From an uncultured Pelagibacteraceae bacterium (GTDB lineage: Bacteria; Pseudomonadota; Alphaproteobacteria; Pelagibacterales; Pelagibacteraceae), in assembly GCA_902574035.1 (NCBI GenBank), contig CACGMC010000001.1, positions 186,001 through 250,000 of the forward strand: a stretch of 64,000 nt of DNA, given 5' to 3'. The notes beneath the pieces were generated by a model that saw only the letters and a list, made by a program, of their open reading frames with translations, had not been told where the DNA came from and did no database searches. A program made the translations under genes and the position numbers. Positions 7,452 to 15,157 of this stretch are shown piece after piece. Positions within the stretch are counted from its first letter, which is position 1. Every line of letters begins with the position of its first letter.

Positions 7452-8162
7452 ATGAAAAAATTAATTATAGGCGCTACTGGATCTATTGGATCTGCAGTTT
7501 CAAGAAATATCCAAAAAAATGGTGGAAACACTCATTTAGTGGGAAGGAATGAGAAAGAAATCTCAAGTTTAGCAAATGAACTTGGCTCTTCCTTTACTGT
7601 GGCCGATGTATTAAACGAAAATTTTAGTGACAAAATTTTAAGCGACTTGGGAAATGAAGAAATTGATGGTTTAGCTTTTTGTGTAGGGTCAATAGATTTA
7701 AAGCCCTTAAAACTTACAAAAAAAAGTGATTACATGCAGTGCTTTAATTTAAATCTTATATCTGCAACGGAAATTATAAGAGCGACTTATGATAAATTAA
7801 AAAAAAATAAAGGTTCCATAGTTTTATTTTCAACCGTTGCTGCTAGAAAGGGATTTTTAAATCATAGTATTATAAGTTCTGCGAAAGCAGCTGTAGAAGG
7901 TTTAACGGTTGCATTGGCTGCCGAGTTTGCGCCGCATGTAAGAGTAAATTGTATAGCACCAAGTCTCTCTAAATCAAAGATGGCTGGTTCAATGTTAAAA
8001 AATGAAAAGATGGCTGAAAGTATTGCAAAGATGCATGCATTGAAAAGAATAGGTGAAGGCAATGATTTTTCTTCTTTAGTTAATTTTTTATTAAGTAAAG
8101 ATAGTTCTTGGATGACAGGACAGATTATAGGAGTTGACGGAGGAAGATCATCTGTCGCATGA
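7452..8162 (+). CDS. SDR family oxidoreductase
   Basis: Short-chain dehydrogenase of 236 residues starting at MKKLIIGATGSIG (ATG at 7452). Frames further upstream overlap the divergent photolyase gene and add no SDR sequence. The nucleotide-binding GATGSIG motif is at residues 6-12. The catalytic Ser lies in LFSTVAARKG, but the Tyr-xxx-Lys pair appears as HSIISSAKAAVEG, so the usual Tyr seems replaced by Ile/Ser while the Lys is kept. VRVNCIAPSLS and the C-terminal MTGQIIGVDGGRSSVA are standard. Substrate unknown. Confidence 0.85.
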   Translation: MKKLIIGATGSIGSAVSRNIQKNGGNTHLVGRNEKEISSLANELGSSFTVADVLNENFSDKILSDLGNEEIDGLAFCVGSIDLKPLKLTKKSDYMQCFNLNLISATEIIRATYDKLKKNKGSIVLFSTVAARKGFLNHSIISSAKAAVEGLTVALAAEFAPHVRVNCIAPSLSKSKMAGSMLKNEKMAESIAKMHALKRIGEGNDFSSLVNFLLSKDSSWMTGQIIGVDGGRSSVA

Positions 8163-8193
8163 CAAATTTAAGAAAAAAAACTATGTTAAAGCT

Positions 8194-8682
8194 ATGAAAA
8201 AAATTTTCATTATCATAATAAGTTTTTTCTTCATTAACAACTTTGCTCTTGCAGCAGGCGGAGATAGTGGAGGAAGTTCATCAAAAGTCTCAATGTATGA
8301 CGAAGCTGTAAAATTAATTAAAAGAGCAGGAAAGCTTGAGAAAAAAGATAAAAAGGATAAAGCAGTTAAACTTTATAAAGAAGCTTTTAGCAAGTTGCAA
8401 ACAGCTAATAAAAAAGACAAAAACAATCCGAACATATTAAATTATATGGGTTTCACATCAAGAAAGTCTGGGAATTTTGATGAAGCAGAAAAGTTTTATT
8501 TAAAAGGGTTAAGCTTAGATCCAAAGCATAATGGAATAAATGAATATTTAGGTGAACTTTATGTTCAAACAAATAGAATTGAAAAAGCGAAAGAAAGATT
8601 GGCAGTCCTTAAGAACTGTAACTGCAAAGAATTTCAAGAACTTGAGTTAATCATTAAAACTCGAGGATCAAAAATTTACTAA
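8194..8682 (+). CDS. Secreted TPR-repeat protein
   Basis: A 162-residue exported protein. The start is the ATG at 8194 (MKKIFIIII), giving a clean signal peptide with cleavage after NFALA. A small Gly/Ser linker is followed by a Lys-rich helix (KRAGKLEKKDKKDKA) and TPR-type helical pairs between about residues 60 and 140 (NILNYMGFTSRKSGNFDEAE, GINEYLGELYVQTNRIEKAK). A Cys-Asn-Cys near the C-terminus is unusual. TPR modules mediate protein contacts. The partner is unknown. It converges on the DUF2237 gene with a 4-base overlap. Confidence 0.8.
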   Translation: MKKIFIIIISFFFINNFALAAGGDSGGSSSKVSMYDEAVKLIKRAGKLEKKDKKDKAVKLYKEAFSKLQTANKKDKNNPNILNYMGFTSRKSGNFDEAEKFYLKGLSLDPKHNGINEYLGELYVQTNRIEKAKERLAVLKNCNCKEFQELELIIKTRGSKIY

Positions 8683-9056
8683 GACAAATCAGCAGCAAAT
8701 TTTTTTAATTTTTCTAAAGGTATTAGTTCGAGTGTTTTGATATTTGTTTTCTTTAAAAAAATAGTACAAGCTTTATTCTCATCAATAGACCTTGCGTACC
8801 AAGTAGCACATACACACCAACAATCTCCATCTTTTAGACCGGGAAAACCAAATTCGGGATGAGGTGTGATTAAATCATTTCCTACTTTTTTGGACCATTC
8901 TAAAAATTCATGAGTAACCTTCGCACACACAGTATGAACTCCACGATCATTTTTGTCAGAATTGCAACATCCATCTCTAAACCAACCCGTCAAAGGTTCA
9001 TTTGAACAGGGTTCGAGAGGTTCACCAAAAACATTTTTTTGAGTTTCTTTAGACAT
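8679..9056 (-). CDS. DUF2237 family protein
   Basis: A 125-residue soluble protein matching the DUF2237 pattern: NVFGEPLEPCS, LTGWFRDGCCNSDKNDRGVHTVCAKVTHEFLEWSK, GNDLITPHPEFGFPGLKDGDCWCVCATWY. Several conserved cysteines suggest metal or redox chemistry, but the function is not known. The family is widespread in alphaproteobacteria and marine bacteria. It begins 2 bases after the hisI stop on the same strand and is probably co-transcribed with it. Confidence 0.85.
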   Translation of the reverse strand: MSKETQKNVFGEPLEPCSNEPLTGWFRDGCCNSDKNDRGVHTVCAKVTHEFLEWSKKVGNDLITPHPEFGFPGLKDGDCWCVCATWYARSIDENKACTIFLKKTNIKTLELIPLEKLKKFAADLS

Positions 9057-9058
9057 AT

Positions 9059-9526
9059 TTAAAGTTTAGTTGGATTAGGTTGTCCTTTATAAACTTTTTT
9101 TGGATCAAATTTTTTTTCTTTTTCTTCGAATTTCATTTCAACCTTTTCAGACTGATCTATTTTACCTAACGGTATCGATCTATAAAAACATGATTTATAT
9201 CCCACATGACAACTAGCACCGTTTCCAATATCAACACTTAACCAAACAGAATCCTGATCATCATCTATTCTGATTTGAATTACTTTTTGAGTGAACCCAC
9301 TGGTTTTTCCTTTGTGCCAAATAGATTTTCTTGACCTGCTCCAGTAATGAGCTTCTTTTGTTTCTATAGTTTTTTTTAAAGACTCAGAATTCATATACCC
9401 ATGCATTAAAACTTCTCCAGTTTTAGTGTCAGTGGTGATTACTGGAATTAAGCCTTGGTTATCAAATTTAGGAGATAAGAATTTTCCTTCTTCAACTTCA
9501 AAAACACTCTCTCTTTTTTTAAACAT
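9059..9526 (-). CDS. hisI: Phosphoribosyl-AMP cyclohydrolase HisI
   Basis: Third step of histidine synthesis, opening the adenine ring of phosphoribosyl-AMP. The start MFKKRESVF (ATG at 9524-9526) is preferred over an in-frame start at 9574. Family blocks are VLMHGYMNSESLKKTIET, HYWSRSRKSIWHKG, SGFTQKV and GNGASCHVGYKSCFYRS. The metal site usually written D-C-D-x-D reads D-D-D-Q-D here, so the first zinc-binding Cys is replaced by Asp. The two downstream Cys (SCHVGYKSC) remain. Divergent from folE. Confidence 0.92.
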   Translation of the reverse strand: MFKKRESVFEVEEGKFLSPKFDNQGLIPVITTDTKTGEVLMHGYMNSESLKKTIETKEAHYWSRSRKSIWHKGKTSGFTQKVIQIRIDDDQDSVWLSVDIGNGASCHVGYKSCFYRSIPLGKIDQSEKVEMKFEEKEKKFDPKKVYKGQPNPTKL

Positions 9527-9604
9527 GTAGCTAAAATAGTGAAAAAAAGACAAAATAGCAATTTGCATTAACAACGTATGTCCTATAATAATGTTTAAAA
9601 AATT

Positions 9605-10213
9605 ATGAAATTAGTCAAAGATATAGAGAAATCATCGATAAATCAGAGCGGAGTCACTGATAAAGAAGCAGAAGACGCTTTCAAGACTATTCTGAAGTGG
9701 ATAGGCGAAAATCCGGATAGAGAAGGTCTAAAAGAAACACCAAAAAGGGTCGTTAAAGCATTTAAGGAATATTTTAGTGGATATCATCAAGATGCAAACA
9801 AAGTTCTAAATAAAACTTTTGGGGATGTTGATGGATATGATGACATGGTTTTAGAAAAAAATATTTCTTTTGAGAGTCATTGCGAGCATCATATGGCTCC
9901 GATTATAGGTGTAATTCATATTGCTTATATTCCAAATAAAAAAGTTGTTGGTTTAAGTAAATTAGCTAGAACCGTAGAAGTTTACGCTAAGAGATTACAA
10001 ACTCAAGAAAGACTAAATATGCAAATAGCTAAGACTTTAATGAGTGGATTAGAAGCCAAAGGTGTAGCCGTAACTATAGATGCTTCCCATCAGTGTATGA
10101 CTATGAGAGGTATTAAAAAAGAAAAAGCGATGACACTCACAAATTATTTTTTAGGAACATTCAAAGATGATCTTTCACTTCAAAATAGATATTTAAAGCA
10201 CATCGGAAAATAA
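9605..10213 (+). CDS. folE: GTP cyclohydrolase I
   Basis: Converts GTP to 7,8-dihydroneopterin triphosphate, first step of folate and 7-deazapurine pathways. At 202 residues it has the full family signature: zinc ligands Cys93, His96 and Cys164 lie in SHCEHHMAPIIG and SHQCMTMRG, with ARTVEVYAKRLQTQERL between them. The N-terminal AFKTILKWIGENPDREGLKETP block is typical. Its stop overlaps the start of the AcuI/YhdH-like gene (TAATG). A candidate p-aminobenzoate synthase for the same end product lies at 24894-25559. Confidence 0.96.
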   Translation: MKLVKDIEKSSINQSGVTDKEAEDAFKTILKWIGENPDREGLKETPKRVVKAFKEYFSGYHQDANKVLNKTFGDVDGYDDMVLEKNISFESHCEHHMAPIIGVIHIAYIPNKKVVGLSKLARTVEVYAKRLQTQERLNMQIAKTLMSGLEAKGVAVTIDASHQCMTMRGIKKEKAMTLTNYFLGTFKDDLSLQNRYLKHIGK

Positions 10214-11215
10214 TGACTGTAAAATTCAAAGCAGTAGTTATAGATAATCAAAACGAGAAATTTACAAGAGACATTAAAGAAATCGACAGCAGCCATTTAA
10301 AAGATGGCAATGTTTTAATCAAAATTGATTACTCAAGTTTAAATTACAAGGATGCTTTAATTCTTAAAGATGGTGGAAAAATAGTTAGAAAATTTCCATT
10401 TGTTCCAGGTATTGATTTTTCTGGAAAAGTTGTTGAAAGCGGTGACGATAAATTTAAAAAAGATGAAAATATAATTTGTACAGGATTTAGAGTTGGAGAA
10501 ATGTATTATGGGGGATTTTCGCAGTACGCAAAAGTAGATTCAAATTTCTTAATTAAAAACCCGAAAGACATTGATGCTGAAAAATCTATGATGTTAGGTA
10601 CTGCAGGTTTTACAGCTTTACAATGTTCATTTGCTATTAAAGCAAGAGAAGAACTTCTTTTAGGTGAAAAAGTAAACGATGTTCTCGTAACCGGAGCTAC
10701 TGGAGGAGTAGGAAGTATTGCGGTAATGATTTTATCAAAAATGGGTTACAATGTTCATGCTGTAACAGGTAAAAAAAGATAAAAATGAATATTTAAAAGG
10801 TTTAGGAGCAAAAAATATTATTGATAGAAAAGAATTTGATGGAGAAAGCAAGTTATTAGAGAAAGGAACATGGGACGGTGTCGTGGATACTGTGGGCGGA
10901 CCATCACTCACAAAAATATTGGCTCAAGTAAAGCCAAATGGTATTGTTGCATCTTGTGGAAATGCTGGAGGAATAAAAATAAACACGACTGTGATGCCTT
11001 TTATAATCAGAGGAGTTAAACTATGGGGAATCGACTCATCTGGTGCCTCAATTAGAAGAAGAGAATTTTTATGGAATGAAGCTGTTAAACTAATAGATTT
11101 TAATAAATTAAAATCATTTACAAAATCTCTTTCATTTTCTGAACTTTTAGACACATATCCAAAGCTTTTAGAAGGTAAGTTCTTCGGAAGAGCTATAGTA
11201 AATCCCAACAAATAA
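10213..11215 (+). pseudogene. acuI: AcuI/YhdH-type zinc-free medium-chain reductase, split by a +1 frameshift
   Basis: NADPH-dependent quinone/acryloyl-CoA reductase family. The first frame (10213-10782) carries VLIKIDYSSLNYKDALILKDGG, FPFVPGIDFSG and VTGATGGVGSIAVMILSKMGY, then stops after VTGKKR. The second frame (from about 10780) continues DKNEYLKGLGAKNIIDRKEF and DGVVDTVGGPSL through to the normal C-terminus. Removing one A from the A7 run at 10771-10777 restores a single protein of about 333 residues, the usual length. In SAR11, AcuI serves DMSP-derived acryloyl-CoA reduction, though that substrate is inferred. The break could be a true mutation, slippage, or a sequencing error. Confidence 0.85.
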
Positions 11216-11231
11216 TCTATAATATTTTCTC

Positions 11232-12122
11232 ATGGACTGGGATAAATTAAAGATATTTCATACAGTTGCTGAGGCTAGTAGCTTTACAAAAGCATCAACA
11301 ATTTTGAATTTAAGTCAATCAGCTATTAGTAGGCAAATCCAATCTTTAGAAAGCGACCTAAAAATTAAGCTTTTTGAGAGGCACGCTAGGGGATTAGCTC
11401 TGACTGATAACGGCAAATACCTTTTCAAAACAGCGCACGAGGTAATTTCCAAACTTAAAGATGTCGAGTCTAATTTAAGCGAAGAAAAAGATAAATTAAG
11501 TGGCAAACTTGTTGTGACTACTGTTGTAAGTTTTGGAACCACATGGTTAACCCCTCGTATAAAAGAGTTTATGGATTTAAATCCTGGTATTGAAATAGAA
11601 TTGATATTTGATGACAAAGAACTTGATTTATCAACTCGTCAAGCCGATGTGGCCATAAGAATGAGAAGACCAAAACAACTGAATTTGATTCAAAAAAAGT
11701 TTGTTGATTTTAACTATCACATTTACGGTTCAAATGAATATTTAGAAAAAAACGGTTATCCGAAAACTTTAAAGGATTTAGATAAACATAAATTTATTAC
11801 TTATGGTAAAGGTGCGCCATCTCCTGTTTACAATCCAGACTGGGTATTAAAAGTAGGTAAAAAAGATGGAAAAAAAAGGAAGTCTTTATTGAGAGTAAAT
11901 AGCGTTTACGGGCTATTATTAGCAGTTCAAAGTGGAGTTGGGTTAGCGGCATTACCAGACTATATAGCCCACAACATAAGCGGTATAACAAAAGTTTTAC
12001 CAGCTGAGCCTGGAAAGCCAACAGAAACACATTTTGTTTATCCAGAGTCGCTAAAAAACAATGCTAGGTTAGTCGCTTTTAGGAATTTTCTTTTTAGCAA
12101 GGTAAATGAATGGAAATTTTAA
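11232..12122 (+). CDS. LysR family transcriptional regulator
   Basis: A 296-residue regulator. The N-terminal winged helix-turn-helix (residues 1-60: IFHTVAEASSFTKASTILNLSQSAISRQIQSLE) is canonical LysR, followed by the linker helix and a periplasmic-binding-like effector domain (residues about 90-290) with ARLVAFRNFLFSKV at the end. The effector is unknown. Only 16 bp separate it from the AcuI-like gene, and it overlaps rseP by 13 bases, so it appears to sit inside a same-strand run rather than in the usual divergent arrangement. Confidence 0.93.
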   Translation: MDWDKLKIFHTVAEASSFTKASTILNLSQSAISRQIQSLESDLKIKLFERHARGLALTDNGKYLFKTAHEVISKLKDVESNLSEEKDKLSGKLVVTTVVSFGTTWLTPRIKEFMDLNPGIEIELIFDDKELDLSTRQADVAIRMRRPKQLNLIQKKFVDFNYHIYGSNEYLEKNGYPKTLKDLDKHKFITYGKGAPSPVYNPDWVLKVGKKDGKKRKSLLRVNSVYGLLLAVQSGVGLAALPDYIAHNISGITKVLPAEPGKPTETHFVYPESLKNNARLVAFRNFLFSKVNEWKF

Positions 12123-13225
12123 ATTTTATAATACCATTTATTGTTTTACTTACTATAGTTGTATTCGTTCATGAATACGGCCACTATTATTTTGCTAGAA
12201 AATACGGTGTAGGAGTCACTGACTTTTCAATAGGTTTTGGCAGAGAATTATTTGGTATAAATGATAAAAATGGAACAAGATGGAAATTTTGTTTAATACC
12301 TTTAGGAGGGTATGTAAAGTTTTTTGGTGATCGAAATGTTTTTAGTCAATCTGAACAAGCGGAACTTTTAAAAAAATATAATGAGAGTGATAGAAAAAAA
12401 CTTTTTGTAGTAAAACCTCTTTACCAGAGGTCATTAATTGTCTTTGGCGGTCCATTAGCAAATTTTATTTTGGCCATCATCATTTTTACCTTTATATATA
12501 TGTTTTCCGGCAAAGATTTCACTCCTGCTAAAATTTCTGAAATACAAGAAAATAGCCCAGCCTTTTCATCAGGATTAAAAGTGAATGATGTTATTACAGA
12601 AATTAATGATAATAAAATAAGTAGTGTTTTAGAAGTTTCTACACATATTAATGCAACAACAAATGAAAATGTTGAAATTAAAGTTTTAAGAAATGAGCAA
12701 GAATTGTCATTCATCATAGAACCTAAAGAAGTAATGAGTGAAGATAATTTAGGCAATAAAGTTAAAAGGAAAATTATTGGTATAAAAATATCTCCTCTAA
12801 ATAATGAATTTGATAAACAAAAATTAGGGCCGACTAAAGCCATGTATTATGCGGTAGGAGAAACATGGTTTGTTACCAAAACCACTTTAAAATTTGTAGG
12901 TTCCATGTTTCAAGGAAAAGGAGATAGTTCACAATTGGGTGGACCTATACGAATAGCAAAAATAACAGGTCAGGTTGCTCAATTCGGCTTAATAGCTTTT
13001 TTAAGTATAATGGCTTATATTTCGATAAGTTTAGGTTTAATAAATTTATTTCCAATTCCCCTTTTAGACGGAGGACATTTGATGTTTTATGCTTTTGAGA
13101 AAATACTGGGGAAACCTCTTTCCCAAAAAACTCAAGAGGGTTTTTTTCGAATCGGGTTGTTTTTGCTGTTTTCTCTAATGTTTTTCACGACATTTAACGA
13201 TCTCAAAGATTTAGGCTTATTTTAA
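12110..13225 (+). CDS. rseP: RIP metalloprotease RseP (site-2 protease)
   Basis: Intramembrane zinc metalloprotease that cleaves anti-sigma factors and signal-peptide remnants. HEYGH at residues 21-25 supplies two zinc ligands and the catalytic Glu. The third ligand lies in the NLFPIPLLDGGH block near residue 320. A single PDZ domain (about residues 130-200, SPAFSSGLKVNDVITEINDNKI) sits between the membrane halves. Four transmembrane segments are predicted. The start ATG lies inside the LysR gene (13-base overlap). The usual alphaproteobacterial neighbours dxr and bamA are not here. Confidence 0.93.
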   Translation: MEILNFIIPFIVLLTIVVFVHEYGHYYFARKYGVGVTDFSIGFGRELFGINDKNGTRWKFCLIPLGGYVKFFGDRNVFSQSEQAELLKKYNESDRKKLFVVKPLYQRSLIVFGGPLANFILAIIIFTFIYMFSGKDFTPAKISEIQENSPAFSSGLKVNDVITEINDNKISSVLEVSTHINATTNENVEIKVLRNEQELSFIIEPKEVMSEDNLGNKVKRKIIGIKISPLNNEFDKQKLGPTKAMYYAVGETWFVTKTTLKFVGSMFQGKGDSSQLGGPIRIAKITGQVAQFGLIAFLSIMAYISISLGLINLFPIPLLDGGHLMFYAFEKILGKPLSQKTQEGFFRIGLFLLFSLMFFTTFNDLKDLGLF

Positions 13226-13250
13226 GCCATTTTTTACCTACAAAAATGTA

Positions 13251-13329
13251 AGTAAAATCAACACTTTTTTAAACACCATATTTAGTGTTAACATTTTTAT
13301 TTAATACTAAAAATAATGTTGATTTTACT
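13251..13329. repeat. 13-bp perfect inverted repeat in the hup leader
   Basis: AGTAAAATCAACA at 13251-13263 is perfectly repeated in inverse as TGTTGATTTTACT at 13317-13329, with 53 bases between. A nested pair AACACT (13260-13265) and AGTGTT (13284-13289) lies within. The arms end 40 bases before the HU start codon. It could fold in the mRNA leader or bracket the promoter as paired operator sites. Sequence alone does not decide. Confidence 0.6.
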
Positions 13330-13368
13330 CAGTTTTTGTTGAGATTAGAATTAACCATAGGGGCAAAA

Positions 13369-13644
13369 ATGAATAAAAAACAACTAGTAGCAAAAATATC
13401 GTCCACATTGGGCCAAAGTAAAGCTGATGCTGAAAGAACTTTTGACTCAATTACGACTATTATTTTAGATGCGCTAAAGAATGACGATACTGTAAAAATC
13501 GCTGGTTTTGGGACTTATAAGGTAGCTAAAAGAAAAGCTAGAGTTGGTCGAAATCCAAGAACAGGTGAGTCCATTCAAATAGCAGCTTCTCAAAAAGTTA
13601 AGTTTTTACCTGCTAAAAGCTTAAAAGAAATGTTTAACCGTTAA
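13369..13644 (+). CDS. hup: HU family nucleoid protein
   Basis: A DNA-binding, DNA-bending histone-like protein of 91 residues. The ATG at 13369 (MNKKQLVAKISSTLG) is chosen because it gives the exact HU length and is preceded by AGGGGC. The longer frame from 13285 crosses the leader inverted repeat. GFGTYKVAKRKARVGRNPRTGE, the DNA-contacting beta arm, is at about residues 45-66, followed by KFLPAKSLKEMFN. Probably its own transcription unit, with a hairpin after the stop. Confidence 0.95.
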   Translation: MNKKQLVAKISSTLGQSKADAERTFDSITTIILDALKNDDTVKIAGFGTYKVAKRKARVGRNPRTGESIQIAASQKVKFLPAKSLKEMFNR

Positions 13645-13653
13645 ATCTTATTT

Positions 13654-13688
13654 TTAGCCCTTATTTGAAAAACTCAAATAAGGGCTAA
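13654..13688 (+). terminator. Hairpin after hup (15-bp stem, no U-tract)
   Basis: TTAGCCCTTATTTGA at 13654-13668 pairs perfectly with TCAAATAAGGGCTAA at 13674-13688 around a 5-base loop. It starts 10 bases after the HU stop. No run of T follows on either strand, so it may protect the mRNA 3' end or act with Rho rather than as a classic intrinsic terminator. Confidence 0.65.
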
Positions 13689-13787
13689 ACTACTTGCAAA
13701 AACTGCATAGCTCAAATTAACAGATTTCAATTCTTTAAATTTTTCAAAGTCTTATAAATCACTCTTCAACAAACAAGGGAGTTTATT

Positions 13788-15080
13788 ATGAAAAAATACT
13801 TAGGATATTTCTTTGCTGGAACAGCAGTTTACTTCGGTTTTGCAGGACTTGGATATGCCGAGACAACTGTATCAGCAGAGACTCAATATATATTTAATAC
13901 CCTATTATTTTTAATGTCAGGTTTCTTAGTCATGTGGATGGCAGCCGGATTTACAATGTTAGAATCAGGTTTAGTAACATCCAAAAGTGTCTCAGCAATC
14001 TGTGCTAAAAATATAGGTCTTTATTCAATCGCAGGATTAATGTTCTGGTTGGTTGGATACAATTTAGCTTATGGTATCCCAGAAGGTGGATATATAGGAT
14101 CATTTACTCCATGGAGTGATGGATCTGCAGTAGATACTGGTTATTCAGACGGATCAGATTGGTTTTTCCAAATGGTATTCTGTGCAACAACAATGTCTAT
14201 TGTATCTGGAACATTAGCTGAAAGAATTAAAATTTGGCCGTTCTTCTTATTTGCTGCAATTTTAACTGGAATAATTTATCCAATTGAAATGGGCTGGCAA
14301 TGGGGCGGTGGATGGTTATCAGCTGCTGGATTTTCAGATTTTGCTGGTTCAACATTAGTACATGCCGCTGGTGGAGCTGCCGCTTTAGCAGGAGCAATTG
14401 TACTAGGTGCAAGAACTGGTAGATTTAGTTCAAGCGGTGGAGTTAAAGCGATGACACCATTTGCTGCATCATCAATTCCGTTAGCAACACTTGGAGTATT
14501 TATACTTTGGTTAGGTTGGTTCGGTTTTAATGGTGGTTCACAATTAGCTGCAGGTACATTTGATGATGTAACTTCAGTTGCAACAATTTACATTAATACA
14601 AACTTAGCTGCCGGCGGTGGAGTGATGACTGCTGCAGTAATTTCAAGATTACTTGGTGGTAAAACAGACGTAGTAATGATGCTAAACGGTGCGATTGCAG
14701 GTTTAGTAGCAATTACAGCAGAACCATTAACACCAAGTCCATTAGCTGCAATATTCATTGGAGCAATTGGTGGATTAGTAATGTATTTCTCAACAAAACT
14801 TCTATTTAAGTTAAAAATAGATGATGTAGTTGGAGCGATCCCAGCCCACTTAGTTGCTGGAGTTTGGGGTACATTAGCAGTTCCATTAACTAATGGAGAC
14901 GTTTCTTTTGGAGCTCAATTCCTAGGAACAATTTCAATTGTGGTATTTGTTTTTGTAGTATCACTAATAGTGTTCCAAATTATGAAAGCTACAATCGGTC
15001 TAAGAATCAGTAAAGAAGCCGAAAGACTTGGAACTGATAAAGCTGAAGTAGGAGTTGTCGCTTACGGTATAAGGGACTAA
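13788..15080 (+). CDS. amtB: Ammonium transporter Amt
   Basis: A 430-residue ammonium channel with an N-terminal signal-like segment (cleavage near GYAET) and about eleven membrane helices. The conserved pore histidines sit in STLVHAAGG (about residue 191) and PAHLVAGVWG (about residue 353), and the family blocks DWFFQMVFCATTMSIVSG and LGWFGFNGGSQLA are present. A GGGAG ribosome-binding site precedes the ATG. No glnK lies next to it, as is common in SAR11. A strong intrinsic terminator follows at 15124-15154. The 98 bp between the hup hairpin and the start must hold its promoter. Confidence 0.96.
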   Translation: MKKYLGYFFAGTAVYFGFAGLGYAETTVSAETQYIFNTLLFLMSGFLVMWMAAGFTMLESGLVTSKSVSAICAKNIGLYSIAGLMFWLVGYNLAYGIPEGGYIGSFTPWSDGSAVDTGYSDGSDWFFQMVFCATTMSIVSGTLAERIKIWPFFLFAAILTGIIYPIEMGWQWGGGWLSAAGFSDFAGSTLVHAAGGAAALAGAIVLGARTGRFSSSGGVKAMTPFAASSIPLATLGVFILWLGWFGFNGGSQLAAGTFDDVTSVATIYINTNLAAGGGVMTAAVISRLLGGKTDVVMMLNGAIAGLVAITAEPLTPSPLAAIFIGAIGGLVMYFSTKLLFKLKIDDVVGAIPAHLVAGVWGTLAVPLTNGDVSFGAQFLGTISIVVFVFVVSLIVFQIMKATIGLRISKEAERLGTDKAEVGVVAYGIRD

Positions 15081-15123
15081 AACTTCTTATCTTATCTCCT
15101 CCCTCGTTAGTTGGAGAAAACTT

Positions 15124-15154
15124 AAGGCCCAGCCCCCCGCTGGGCCTTTTTTTT
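15124..15154 (+). terminator. Intrinsic terminator of amtB
   Basis: AAGGCCCAGC (15124-15133) pairs with GCTGGGCCTT (15139-15148) around CCCCC, and T8 runs through 15147-15154. This GC-rich stem with a U-tract in an AT-rich genome is a textbook Rho-independent terminator. It ends 3 bp before the stop of the convergent glycosyltransferase-like gene. Confidence 0.93.
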
Positions 15155-15157
15155 ATT

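Noticed and set aside
11924-12030. Possible small gene on the minus strand within the LysR gene
   Set aside because: The LysR effector domain runs continuously through it and there is no translation signal.
12421-12843. A 140-codon minus-strand frame inside rseP
   Set aside because: rseP has complete family motifs over this span. The antisense frame looks like a random hydrophobic translation.
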